Positions 1 to 8,059 of a stretch of 20,830 nucleotides of DNA are shown one piece after another. Each line of letters starts with the position of its first letter. Within the stretch, counting starts at the first letter, position 1. Source of the DNA: JANMZO01 sp031383405 (GTDB lineage: Bacteria; Actinomycetota; Acidimicrobiia; Acidimicrobiales; JANYDT01); contig JANMZO010000446.1 in NCBI GenBank assembly GCA_031383405.1, positions 1 to 20,830 of the forward strand, written 5' to 3'. The position numbers were made by a program, and so were the translations under genes. The notes under the pieces were generated by a model, which worked only from the letters and a program-made list of their open reading frames with translations, ran no database searches and was not told the origin of the DNA.

Positions 1-1
1 G

Positions 2-1288
2 GCGCGCATCCGACGTGTCACCTCGGAGGTCGTTCGCAACGCGGTCTGGGTCCAGTCTCATGAAGACGGTCTGCTGGCGGCTCAGCTGGTGTCACGGCCG
101 GTTCAAGAAGCGCGGGAGTCCGCACTGGCCGTGCTCCGCCAGACCTACGACGTGGCGAACAAGCTGCTCGTCGCCCCAGCCGAGGCGGCCAAGGGCGATC
201 TACTCGGCCCGACCGCCAAGGAGGTGAGCGACGGCATCGGTGTAGTCGTCAAGGTGCTGAAGACGATTGATCCGAAGGAGTATCGCAAGTCCATCGATGA
301 GGCGCGCGAGTACTGCCAGAAGCACGGGGTCGCGCTCGGGTTGACCAAGAGCGTTCAGGTGGTGGCCGAGATCACCGAGCTGACCGCCGGCACGGCCGTC
401 ACCGTCGGGTCCTCGGTGTCGAAGTATGTGGTGAAGGCGTTCGGAGCGGGGGCCGATCTCAAAGCGCTCGAAGCTCTGAAGGAGAGCGGGGAACTGCTGA
501 GTTCGGGAAACAAGGTTGCCCTCAGATTCGCACAGATCGGAGAGTATCTGGAGAAGGCAGACAAGGTTCTCTCCGGCATCGCGGTGATCGGCGGCTATGC
601 CAAATTGGCCACCGCGGAATCATGGTTCGACCGGGCCGATGGTGTGGTCGAGGTTGGCTCGGGCGTACTTGGACTGGCCGGGAAACTCGCTGGAGAAGAG
701 CTCGTGTTCGGGGTCGCCGGCGGAACACTCGCCGCTGCGGCGACAGCCGTCACGCTCCCGTGGATGGGTGTGAAGTTCGTGAAGTACCTCGGTGAACTCG
801 GTGGGGGTGCCATCGAAGGTTCCCTCTACGGTGGACTCTACGAAGAGTTGCGCGACATCCAGCCGTTTGGCGATGAAGTGTCGCGCGGCATGATGATTCT
901 CGCGTCGGCCATCGACGATCGGGATCGCCGGGCGGGAGCCGGAGCCGGTAGGGAGCGAACGGCCGGAGCCGACGAGGCCGTCGACGATGCGGCGAGCAAA
1001 CTCCGGAAATCACTTCAGGCCGCCGCGAACCGGATGCTCAGAAGCCAGATCAATGCCCTCGGTCGGTCGCTTCCGGAGAGTGTTCTGACCTCGATTCACT
1101 GGGCGCTGCAGCCGGGTTATCCGGCCGAGTCGCTGGTTTCCTCTGCCGGGGAGTTCCTGGCCGTCCTGACCGGGGCGTACACCAACGTGGCTGACATCGT
1201 CCTGGAGATGGCGGTCGACCAGGGATTCGTGGATCGCGCCGACATGGCGGAGAAGCGCGCCGAGATGCACAAGAACGCTGCCAAGTAG
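2..1288 (+). CDS. Unrecognised Ala/Gly-rich protein upstream of the CIS operon, 5' end outside the window
   Basis: Partial gene. The frame is open from base 2, and the residues before the first in-frame GTG (89) read like ordinary protein, so the true start is probably left of the window; if not, the product is 399 aa from 89. I do not recognise a family. Counting from 89, it has helical charged stretches (1-110) and a Gly/Ala/Val-rich, partly hydrophobic middle (about 110-260) that includes a segment near 210-235 hydrophobic enough to enter a membrane. A basic Ala/Gly/Arg linker lies near 285-305 and a helical C-terminus ends in Lys/Ala. There is no export signal in the visible part. It lies 145 bp upstream of the CIS membrane-protein gene on the same strand, so it could be a CIS cargo/effector, an immunity-type protein or an unrelated neighbour. 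The cargo idea is inference from position and composition only. Confidence 0.7.
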   Translation, partial: ARIRRVTSEVVRNAVWVQSHEDGLLAAQLVSRPVQEARESALAVLRQTYDVANKLLVAPAEAAKGDLLGPTAKEVSDGIGVVVKVLKTIDPKEYRKSIDEAREYCQKHGVALGLTKSVQVVAEITELTAGTAVTVGSSVSKYVVKAFGAGADLKALEALKESGELLSSGNKVALRFAQIGEYLEKADKVLSGIAVIGGYAKLATAESWFDRADGVVEVGSGVLGLAGKLAGEELVFGVAGGTLAAAATAVTLPWMGVKFVKYLGELGGGAIEGSLYGGLYEELRDIQPFGDEVSRGMMILASAIDDRDRRAGAGAGRERTAGADEAVDDAASKLRKSLQAAANRMLRSQINALGRSLPESVLTSIHWALQPGYPAESLVSSAGEFLAVLTGAYTNVADIVLEMAVDQGFVDRADMAEKRAEMHKNAAK

Positions 1289-1433
1289 CGGGGCATCGCG
1301 ACTTGGGAAGGCAGTTGCGGGCGAGCAGAACACGGAGCGTGCCCGACGGTTGCCTGATTGGGCATCCGAATAGGTCCTTGCGGCGACCCACGACGAATGT
1401 CCAATTTGCCGCTATCCTCCGTACGGTCGAGCC

Positions 1434-2717
1434 ATGTCACTAGTCACGTCACTGTCAACGTCGAAACTGGTCGTCGCGCCGGGTGGTACCGCCACGGTTG
1501 AAGTGATGGTGCGCAACACGGGAACCGTGGTCGATGAGTTCCGGGTGGAGGTCCTCGGAGCCGCCTCGGCCTGGGCGACGTCGGAACCAGAGGTCGTGCC
1601 GCTGTTCCCCGGCGCAAGTGCCCCCGTCGTGGTCACGTTTTCCGCGCCACGCAGTGCAGACGTGCCGGCCGGCGATGTTGACGTGCCGATAAAGGTTGTG
1701 TCGCGGGAGGATCCGTCCGGTTCGAGCGTCGAAGAACTCGTTCTGACGATCGGCGCCTATGCCGCGGTCGACGGGGAACTGATTCCACGAACGATCCGGG
1801 CGGCCCGTTCGGGCAAAGCGCGCATAGCCGTCGACAACCACGGAAACGACCGGGCGCGCCGGGAGATTTCGGTGACGCAGGTCGACCGCCTGCTCCGATT
1901 TGACCACGAAAAAGAAGTAACACTCGAAGCGGGTCGCGCGGCGTTCGTCGATCTCCGAATACGTCCGCAGAAGACGTTCCTTACGGGAATGGACCGGAGC
2001 ATTCCGTATCATGTCGTCATCACCGACGGCACGACGCCGGTGGGACTCGACGGTACGTTCCTCCAGAGCGCGCTCCTCCCGAAATGGCTGAAGCGGCTTC
2101 TCCTCCTACTGCTGCTCGGGCTTCTCCTGCTCGCGCTGCTGTGGCAGGTGGCCCTCAAGCCGACAATACGCTCGGAGTCCCAGAAAGCCGCGATCAAACA
2201 GGTCGACCAGGCCGCTGAAAAGGCTGCATCGCAAACCGCGGCTGCACTCGGTGTGAAGCCCCCGGACGGGTCTGCGACAACCGTGCCCAAGGCCGATGAC
2301 AAGGGCAAGAAACCGACTGATACCGCACCGGCGAGCACGGCGGGCGGCGCTGGAGCCGGTGGCGACGACGGCAAGGGCGGCGTGTCCACCGACAAGCGTA
2401 TTGAAGTCGAAGCCGCGATCGGTGAAACCAAGTCGCTCGACTGGGATCCCGCAGGTCCGAAAGGGCGGTTCTCCCTCACCGACGTGGTATTCCAGAACCC
2501 GCGCGGTGACACCGGATTGGTCCGCCTGAAGCGGGGCGATGACATCCTGTTCGAATCCGCACTGGAGAACTTCCGGGACCTCGATTTTCACTTCATCGCC
2601 CCGTATATCGTCGAGGGGAAGAAGCTGATCCTGGAGGTCGAATGCCGCAACCCGGCCGGCGCCAAGCCATGCAAATCGGCAGCAACACTGAGCGGGTACC
2701 TGGTCGCCGGTAAGTAG
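1434..2717 (+). CDS. Single-pass membrane protein with N-terminal Ig-like domains, CIS-associated
   Basis: 427 aa. Residues 1 to about 210 look like two beta-sandwich domains of the NEW3/COG1470 kind: a start of the type 'VVAPGGTATVEV.VRNTG', a second unit beginning near 'DGELIPRTIRAARSG', and many alternating beta strands. One membrane helix of almost pure Leu lies at about 220-241, preceded by PKWLKR, which predicts the N-terminus in the cytoplasm. A Lys/Ala/Gly/Thr-rich linker (about 245-320) leads to a beta-rich C-terminal domain (320-427) with two Cys near the end (ECRNPAGAKPC), possibly a disulphide outside the cell. There is no cleavable signal peptide. From memory, similar proteins, often misnamed 'hydrolytic protein', sit beside the sheath gene in actinobacterial CIS clusters. 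Inference: it helps anchor or trigger the particle at the membrane. No catalytic motif is visible. The ATG start is 10 bp after a run of weak SD-like bases. Confidence 0.85.
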   Translation: MSLVTSLSTSKLVVAPGGTATVEVMVRNTGTVVDEFRVEVLGAASAWATSEPEVVPLFPGASAPVVVTFSAPRSADVPAGDVDVPIKVVSREDPSGSSVEELVLTIGAYAAVDGELIPRTIRAARSGKARIAVDNHGNDRARREISVTQVDRLLRFDHEKEVTLEAGRAAFVDLRIRPQKTFLTGMDRSIPYHVVITDGTTPVGLDGTFLQSALLPKWLKRLLLLLLLGLLLLALLWQVALKPTIRSESQKAAIKQVDQAAEKAASQTAAALGVKPPDGSATTVPKADDKGKKPTDTAPASTAGGAGAGGDDGKGGVSTDKRIEVEAAIGETKSLDWDPAGPKGRFSLTDVVFQNPRGDTGLVRLKRGDDILFESALENFRDLDFHFIAPYIVEGKKLILEVECRNPAGAKPCKSAATLSGYLVAGK

Positions 2718-2730
2718 TTCTCGTCGATCC

Positions 2731-2789
2731 GTTGGGCCGGTCGCCCCATAGGGCAACCACGAGTGCACGCAACGTCCGCCCTTGAGGGC
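2731..2789 (+). promoter_or_regulatory. Short GGGC/GCCC hairpins between the membrane-protein gene and the sheath gene
   Basis: In the 134-bp gap, GGGC (2734-2737) can pair with GCCC (2743-2746), or that same GCCC can pair with GGGC (2751-2754) across a CATA loop; the two stems exclude each other. A further GCCC-TTGA-GGGC hairpin lies at 2778-2789. There is no T-tract, so a strong intrinsic terminator is unlikely. This could be an attenuator or partial terminator that lets sheath expression differ from the upstream genes. The hairpins are seen directly; any function is inference, and four-base stems in G+C-rich DNA often arise by chance. Confidence 0.25.
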
Positions 2790-2851
2790 CACCAACCTCG
2801 GATCGGGTCTGCGCACACTTTCGGGGTTCCTGTTGCCGATGGAGGTCGCAC

Positions 2852-4372
2852 ATGCCGCAGTATCTGTCTCCCGGTGTCTACGTTGAAGAAGTCCCATCCG
2901 GGAGTATGCCAATCGAAGGGGTGGGGACCGCGGTCGCCGCCTTCGTAGGTCTCTCGGAAAAGGGCCCGTTCAACGAGCCGACACTGGTGACCAATTGGAC
3001 CCAGTTCACCAATAACTTCGGGAGTTTCCTAGAGGGGACCTATCTCGCTCAATCCGTGTACGGGTTCTTCCAGAACGGCGGAGGTAAGGCCTACATCGTC
3101 CGAATCGGCCAACCTTCGGGTGGAGCCCAGCCGAAAGCCCGGGCCGAGCTTGGCGGAGGCCAGGCCTCCCTCCCCGGTGTACGCGTGCAGGCGCAGGCCG
3201 AAGGCGCGGGTGGCAACGGTCTCTCGGTTGAAGTGGCCGACGCGTCGGAGCCGGCTGAGGACACCTTCAAGTTGATTGTCAAGCGGGGGCCCACGGTCGA
3301 AGAAACCTGGGACAACCTGTCGACCAAGAAGGGTAAGACCAACGTCGCCACGCAGGTCAACGCCCAGTCGAAGCTGATCCAGATCGAAGAGACCAAAGGC
3401 GGCGAAGTAGCCCGCCCGTCCAACGGCTCGTACAACCTGGCCGGTGGAGCGGTGGGTGCTCCGGTGAGCGTCGATGCGGCTGACTACGTCGGTGACTCCG
3501 CGAAGCGAACCGGGTTCGGCGGACTCGAAGCGGTGGATCCAATCACGATGGTTGCGTGCCCCGACCTGATGGCGCTCTATGAGCGCAACATGATTGATCT
3601 CGACGGCGTGCAGGCCGTGCAGACGGCAATGATGAACCATTGCGAGCTCATGGGTGACCGCGTCGCCATCCTCGACACCCCTCCGGGTATGAACGCCCAG
3701 CAGGTTCGAGAATGGCGCCAGGACAAGGCTCGCTACGACTCGAAGTACGCAACGCTCTATTGGCCGTGGATCAAGGTTCTCGACCCTCTCACCGGACGCA
3801 ACATCTCCGTTCCGCCGAGCGGGCACCTGGCCGGTCTGTGGAGCCGTAACGACGACGAGCGGGGCGTCCACAAGGCACCGGCCAATGAGGTCATCCGCGG
3901 CGCGCTCGGGCTTGAGCTCGTGATGACCAAAGGTGAGAACGATCTCCTCAACCCGCTCGGCGTCAACTGCATCCGGGCCTTTCCCGGACGCGGCATTCGG
4001 GTATGGGGTGCGCGCACGCTGTCGAGTGACCCCGAGTGGCGCTATCTTAACGTTCGTCGGCTCTTCAACTTCGTCGAGGAGTCGATCTTCGAAGGTACAC
4101 AGTGGGTCGTCTTCGAACCCAATGACCAGTTGCTCTGGGCCCGGGTTACCCGCACGATCAGCTCCTTCCTGTTCAACGTCTGGAATTCCGGGGCGTTGTT
4201 CGGAGCGACAGCCGATCAGGCCTTCTATGTGAAGTGTGACGAGGAAACGAATCCGCCTGAGCTTCGCGATGTCGGCCAGCTTGTTGTCGAGGTCGGGATT
4301 GCTCCGGTGAAGCCGGCCGAGTTCGTGATCTTCCGCATTTCGCAGTTCTCCGGTGCCCCTGCCAACGCCTGA
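2852..4372 (+). CDS. CIS tail sheath protein
   Basis: 506 aa, contractile sheath subunit that polymerises around the inner tube and drives injection by contracting. The N-terminus 'YLSPGVYVEEVPSG' followed by 'AAFVGLSEKGP' is the classic sheath opening. The C-terminal part (about 340-506) has the conserved sheath core: 'GIRVWGARTLSSDPEWRYL' then 'NVRRLFNFVEESI', and the final 'DVGQLVVEVGIAPVKPAEF' strand used for the handshake between subunits. Residues about 90-200 are a less conserved beta-rich insertion facing outward. Length matches single-gene sheaths of actinobacterial CIS. A strong SD (GGAGG, 2841-2845) lies 6 bases before the ATG. It is followed after 58 bp by the tube gene, the usual sheath-tube order. 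Confidence 0.97.
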   Translation: MPQYLSPGVYVEEVPSGSMPIEGVGTAVAAFVGLSEKGPFNEPTLVTNWTQFTNNFGSFLEGTYLAQSVYGFFQNGGGKAYIVRIGQPSGGAQPKARAELGGGQASLPGVRVQAQAEGAGGNGLSVEVADASEPAEDTFKLIVKRGPTVEETWDNLSTKKGKTNVATQVNAQSKLIQIEETKGGEVARPSNGSYNLAGGAVGAPVSVDAADYVGDSAKRTGFGGLEAVDPITMVACPDLMALYERNMIDLDGVQAVQTAMMNHCELMGDRVAILDTPPGMNAQQVREWRQDKARYDSKYATLYWPWIKVLDPLTGRNISVPPSGHLAGLWSRNDDERGVHKAPANEVIRGALGLELVMTKGENDLLNPLGVNCIRAFPGRGIRVWGARTLSSDPEWRYLNVRRLFNFVEESIFEGTQWVVFEPNDQLLWARVTRTISSFLFNVWNSGALFGATADQAFYVKCDEETNPPELRDVGQLVVEVGIAPVKPAEFVIFRISQFSGAPANA

Positions 4373-4430
4373 GTCAGCCGTCAACGTAACCAGCCCGCCC
4401 AATCGCATCAACGACTGAAGGAGAAACATC

Positions 4431-4898
4431 ATGGCCACAGGAGAAGATCCACTTGTTGGTATTAACTTCTTTCTCGAACTAGACGGAACCACCATCGCCT
4501 CGTTCCGGGAGTGTTCCGGTATCGAGGTCGAGGTCGAAGTCATCGAGTCCAAAGAAACGGATGCCACCGGAAAGATGGTGATCCGGAAGATCCCGGGAGC
4601 GAACAAGTTCGCGCCGATTGTTCTGAAGAAAGGTCAGACCAGCGACAAGGCCCTGTGGGACAAGTTCGCCGAGAGTCTTTCGCCCCAGAGCATCGCCGGC
4701 AAGCGGCCGGGTGCGTTCAAACGGGGCACCGGTTCGATTGTGATCAAAGACGTCACCGGTCAGGCCGAGGTGGCCCGCTATTCGTTCGATCAGTGCTGGA
4801 TCTCGAAGTACAAAGGCGGCGAGCTCAACGCAACCTCGAACAATCTCGCCGTTGAAGAGGTCACGATCGTTCACGAGGGTCTGCACCGGAAGAAGTGA
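4431..4898 (+). CDS. CIS inner tube protein 1 (gp19/Hcp-like fold)
   Basis: 155 aa, T4 gp19-type tail tube subunit. The opening 'DPLVGINFFLELDGTTIASF' plus 'ECSGIEVEVEVIE' is the signature first beta hairpin of the family, followed by the 'NKFAPIVLKKG' strand and the C-terminal 'AVEEVTIVHEGLHR' strand. It stacks as hexameric rings inside the sheath. Because it directly follows the sheath gene and has the shorter, plainer sequence of the two tube paralogues here, it is probably the main tube subunit, with the protein at 8059-8520 used at the baseplate end (inference). A clear SD (AAGGAG, 4418-4423) precedes the ATG. Its stop codon overlaps the next start (TGATG), indicating translational coupling. 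Confidence 0.96.
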   Translation: MATGEDPLVGINFFLELDGTTIASFRECSGIEVEVEVIESKETDATGKMVIRKIPGANKFAPIVLKKGQTSDKALWDKFAESLSPQSIAGKRPGAFKRGTGSIVIKDVTGQAEVARYSFDQCWISKYKGGELNATSNNLAVEEVTIVHEGLHRKK

Positions 4899-5287
4899 TG
4901 GCAACGCTGACCGCACCTATGGTGACCACGTTCGACTTTGAACTCCCACGGGGATTTGTCGACGACGACGGTGTCGTCCACAGGCGCGGAACCATGCGGT
5001 TGGCAACTGCCCGAGACGAGTTGCTTCCGCTTTCAGATATGCGGGTGAAGAACAACCCCGCATATCTGAGTGTTGTGCTCCTCGCCCGGGTGGTCACGAA
5101 GCTCGGAACGTTGGACAGCATCTACGGCGACATCATTGAGAGCCTCTTTGCTTCCGACCTTGCCTTCCTCCAGGACCTTTACCGCCGGATCAATCAGGAA
5201 GGTCACACGCACGCCAGCGTGCAGTGCCCTTCCTGCGAGCACACCTTCACGGTGGACGTGGCAGGTGGTGCGTCGGGGGGATTCTGA
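4898..5287 (+). CDS. Small tail-assembly-type protein of CIS clusters with a CxxC pair
   Basis: 129 aa from the ATG at 4898, whose A is the last base of the tube stop codon; an in-frame GTG one codon earlier (4895) is also possible. It begins with 'TTFDFELPRGFVDDDG' and has the 'GTMRLATARDELLPL' and 'AYLSVVLLARVVTKLG' strands/helix seen in small proteins that follow the tube gene in phage-like systems (tail assembly chaperone type). The C-terminus has one CPSC pair near residues 114-117, resembling half a zinc ribbon. Its likely role is a chaperone or adaptor in tube/baseplate assembly; that role is inference from family and position. The next small ORF overlaps its 3' end. Confidence 0.85.
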   Translation: MATLTAPMVTTFDFELPRGFVDDDGVVHRRGTMRLATARDELLPLSDMRVKNNPAYLSVVLLARVVTKLGTLDSIYGDIIESLFASDLAFLQDLYRRINQEGHTHASVQCPSCEHTFTVDVAGGASGGF

Positions 5288-5445
5288 CGTACGCGGCTGA
5301 CCGTCTGTATGAGGAGGTCGCGTACGTAGCATTCCACTTCCACTGGCCACTTGATCATCTCCTTGATCTGGACCATCCAACCCGACAGCGTTTCGTGAAG
5401 GAGATCTCCGCCATCAATGACCGGGCGAACAACCCCGGCGACTGA
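5224..5445 (+). CDS. DUF6760-like very small CIS protein (start uncertain)
   Basis: The convincing part is the last ~54 residues: 'TYAADRLYEEVAYVAFHFHW' followed by 'PLDHLLDLDHPTRQRFVKEI', which I recognise as the short DUF6760-type protein found between tube genes in actinobacterial CIS loci. The only canonical in-frame start is the GTG at 5224, which gives a 73-aa product. Its first 20 residues are coded inside the 3' end of the preceding gene and look like an out-of-frame shadow. The conserved part begins at ACG 5287, right at the TGA of the upstream gene, after a GGGGGG run (5275-5280). Initiation at ATT 5281, CTG 5284 or ACG 5287, coupled to the upstream stop, is therefore plausible. Function unknown; probably a small baseplate or tube accessory protein. 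Confidence 0.8.
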   Translation: MPFLRAHLHGGRGRWCVGGILTYAADRLYEEVAYVAFHFHWPLDHLLDLDHPTRQRFVKEISAINDRANNPGD

Positions 5446-5506
5446 CGCGAAATCACCCGGAGCGAAAGCCGATCTCGCCACTCACTGACCAACTGTTTGA
5501 TCGATC

Positions 5507-8059
5507 ATGGGACTCCTGGACTTCTTCCGCCGCCGCTTCGACGAATCGCCTCAACCCGTCACCGCGGGTGCTGGTGTTGCGAAGACGAGCACACGGACCG
5601 AGGGTGACGACGCGGGGTCGACCGACGGGCCCGTCAATCACGACACCCCGGACCCCAGCGGCGGCACGGTTTCCGCGTCACCCGCGTGGTCAATGCTTCC
5701 GGCGATGCGAACCGTGTCGAGCCCCGTCATCGCCAGGTCGTTCGACACCGATATGGGTCAACGACTCCGGGCCCACCGAAGTGCTGATGATCTTCTCGCC
5801 TCCCGTTCGCTCGGCCATACGGTCAGTCCGTCATCGATCGGCGTGGTGGGCGGGCTTGCCACTGTCGTGTCGCGGTCTTCCGCACTTCCGACCCACATTG
5901 CGGGGGGCGACCAGGTGCTTAGGCGGCGGGTGCTGCGTCGGAGCGAGCTCGCGGAAGCCGACCGGGCCCACCCCCGTTGGCCGGTGGTGGCCCGGTCCTT
6001 GGAAGGGTCAACAGGGTCCGGCACCGAGCTGACCGACTGGTCAGGGGGCGGTCAGGAATTGTTCGATGACGGCGTCGGCGGATCGGGCCCGTTCGGATCG
6101 CCTGGCGAGACTCGATCTGCGGTGCGGGACCCTGATGGTGCCCGGTCCGCCTCAGGGGGGTCGGCGTCATCGTCGATCAATCGACAGACGTCGCCCGACG
6201 CAGCCAATGCCGGCGGCGCCGCACCGGCGAATAACGGTGGCCGGTCATCAGCGGTTCCCGATCGAGTGCTGCCCATAGCTTCATCGCTCGGATTTTCCTC
6301 ACCGATCAGTAGGTTGACCGATGGACACTCGACGGCGTTGACCGCCTCGATCGCGCGTACGTTTGCTACTCCGGTCAACGCGGGAGACCCGTCCGGTACC
6401 CGGTTTGTCGTCTCTCGATCAGCGGCCGGGTCGGCCGGACCGGGCACCGAACCGGACTCGGGTCAGGGCGATCGATCCACCGTTGCCCGATCGGCGGACA
6501 CCCAGGCCCTGGCGAGGACCCTGCGCCGGCGTTCAATCGTTGAGATGCCCAGTAGCAGCTCGCTGTTCCCGTCGACAGTGGCCGACGCCCGCGTGACGGA
6601 TGACGACAACCCGTCGGTGATGCCTGCGAGCGGGAACTCGTCAGCGCCGGTTGGCGATCGGGCGCAGACAACCGGATCATCGGTGTTCCGCTCCTCAGAT
6701 GGTGAGCCCGCATCGACCGGCAGTTCAACCGGTCAATCCGGTGACAGCGCAGGATCGGTTCCGACGCTTGGGCGTCGTGTCGGCGTGGGCGCCCCGCTAT
6801 CAGCGCTTCCCCCAACGGCCGTTCTCCGCAGCTCGGCCGATGCTGATGAGTCAGTGCCGCCCTGGGAGCGGACATCGGCAGGTGTCATGCCGCTTTTGAC
6901 CCAGGGCCCGAAAAGCTCCGATCACCGTACCGGCATCGTGACGGAACCAACCGCGCTCGTTTCACGGTCTTCGACCGGGTCGTCACCGATGTCGGTGCAC
7001 CGTGCCCTGGCACCGGACAGTGCACACCCGGTGAGCTCGGGCCCATTCGATCATTCGGCTGACTCGTCGACTACTGGCATCGCGAACTATGTATCACCCG
7101 GCACGACGAACGCACTGCTACCCACGTTGGCGGTCGTCTCGCGGGTCTCTGACCAACCTTCGAACTCTACGGTGGATGCCCCGGATTCAGCTGGCGGGCT
7201 CGCGGCGAACGAGAGACGCGGCCCGGGAAACTATGCCTTTGGCGATGGACCTGTCCGACCTTTGCTAGGTGATCAGGAATCGATGATCAGCGTGGAAACG
7301 GTGTCGCCGATGGGCATCGTGTCGGTCCATCCCGATGCTGGGCCGACGCCGCCCAGCCCCGTGCCGGTTCTCCGGATGGTTGAACCTTCCGGGATCTCAT
7401 CGTCGGCTCGCTTGCCTGGCAGCTTTCCCACAAACATCGGGGCCACGGGCGTCGGGCCGGCCAGCGGTTCGACGAACGGCCGATCGAGCAACGAAGGTTC
7501 CGGCGGTAACGCTTCGACCGGTCGTGGCATTTCTACGTTGCTCGCCAGAACATCGGCCCAACCGTCAGCGGACACCTCGGGAAACGTTGCCATGCCACGA
7601 GTCAACTCAGCTTCGTCGGTCCAACGCGTCGCGGGAGATGCGGCTCCGGTGCCAATGCTGTTGCGAACCGGATCATCACCCGGGTCGGCCGGAGCGGCCC
7701 AGACGCCGATGGGGGGAAACTCGTCGCAAGCAATGTCCTACGGTTCCTCGCCGGTTTCAGCGAGTGTCGGAAACGCAACTTCCGCGGGGTTCTCGTGGAC
7801 CACCGATGCGTACGAAGTTCTGCAACGGGAGGCCGACGGTGACTCGGGTGGCGCGGGAACCGCGACCCCGCCGACGGCCCCCGAGTCGGGTCCTGCGCCG
7901 ATGGCATCGGGAGCACCGGCCGGTGCCTCCTCGACTCAGGCCGAAGCTGACCTGGAGCTGTTGGCCGGTCGACTGTATGAGCGCTTACGATCACGTTTCC
8001 GACGCGAGCTACTCGACGATCGCGAACGGGCCGGCCTTGTGTTGGATCGGGTGCGCTGA
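5507..8059 (+). CDS. Large Ser/Gly/Pro-rich, probably disordered CIS protein with repeated VxRS motifs
   Basis: 850 aa. A short basic amphipathic start (GLLDFFRRRF, residues 2-11) is followed by some 780 residues of low-complexity Ser/Gly/Thr/Pro/Asp sequence with no predicted fold. Short hydrophobic-x-Arg-Ser islands recur, for example near residues 74-78 (VIARS), 120-124 (VVSRS), 160-164 (VVARS), 301-305, 325-329, 392-396, 438-442 and 484-488. The last 36 residues are different: a charged helix 'LELLAGRLYERLRSRFRREL' then 'DDRERAGLVLDRVR', which looks conserved and likely binds another particle component. The gene starts 61 bp after the DUF6760-like gene with a poor SD, and its stop overlaps the tube-2 start (TGATG). 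From memory, comparable long disordered proteins occupy this slot in Streptomyces CIS clusters. Possible roles are scaffold, tape-measure substitute, lumen filler or cargo binder; none is shown. Confidence 0.85.
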   Translation: MGLLDFFRRRFDESPQPVTAGAGVAKTSTRTEGDDAGSTDGPVNHDTPDPSGGTVSASPAWSMLPAMRTVSSPVIARSFDTDMGQRLRAHRSADDLLASRSLGHTVSPSSIGVVGGLATVVSRSSALPTHIAGGDQVLRRRVLRRSELAEADRAHPRWPVVARSLEGSTGSGTELTDWSGGGQELFDDGVGGSGPFGSPGETRSAVRDPDGARSASGGSASSSINRQTSPDAANAGGAAPANNGGRSSAVPDRVLPIASSLGFSSPISRLTDGHSTALTASIARTFATPVNAGDPSGTRFVVSRSAAGSAGPGTEPDSGQGDRSTVARSADTQALARTLRRRSIVEMPSSSSLFPSTVADARVTDDDNPSVMPASGNSSAPVGDRAQTTGSSVFRSSDGEPASTGSSTGQSGDSAGSVPTLGRRVGVGAPLSALPPTAVLRSSADADESVPPWERTSAGVMPLLTQGPKSSDHRTGIVTEPTALVSRSSTGSSPMSVHRALAPDSAHPVSSGPFDHSADSSTTGIANYVSPGTTNALLPTLAVVSRVSDQPSNSTVDAPDSAGGLAANERRGPGNYAFGDGPVRPLLGDQESMISVETVSPMGIVSVHPDAGPTPPSPVPVLRMVEPSGISSSARLPGSFPTNIGATGVGPASGSTNGRSSNEGSGGNASTGRGISTLLARTSAQPSADTSGNVAMPRVNSASSVQRVAGDAAPVPMLLRTGSSPGSAGAAQTPMGGNSSQAMSYGSSPVSASVGNATSAGFSWTTDAYEVLQREADGDSGGAGTATPPTAPESGPAPMASGAPAGASSTQAEADLELLAGRLYERLRSRFRRELLDDRERAGLVLDRVR

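Noticed and set aside
3029..4606. A long open frame antisense to the sheath gene (525 codons)
   Set aside because: It mirrors the sheath reading frame, as expected in G+C-rich DNA; it has no SD and no recognisable domain, and the sheath on the + strand is unambiguous.
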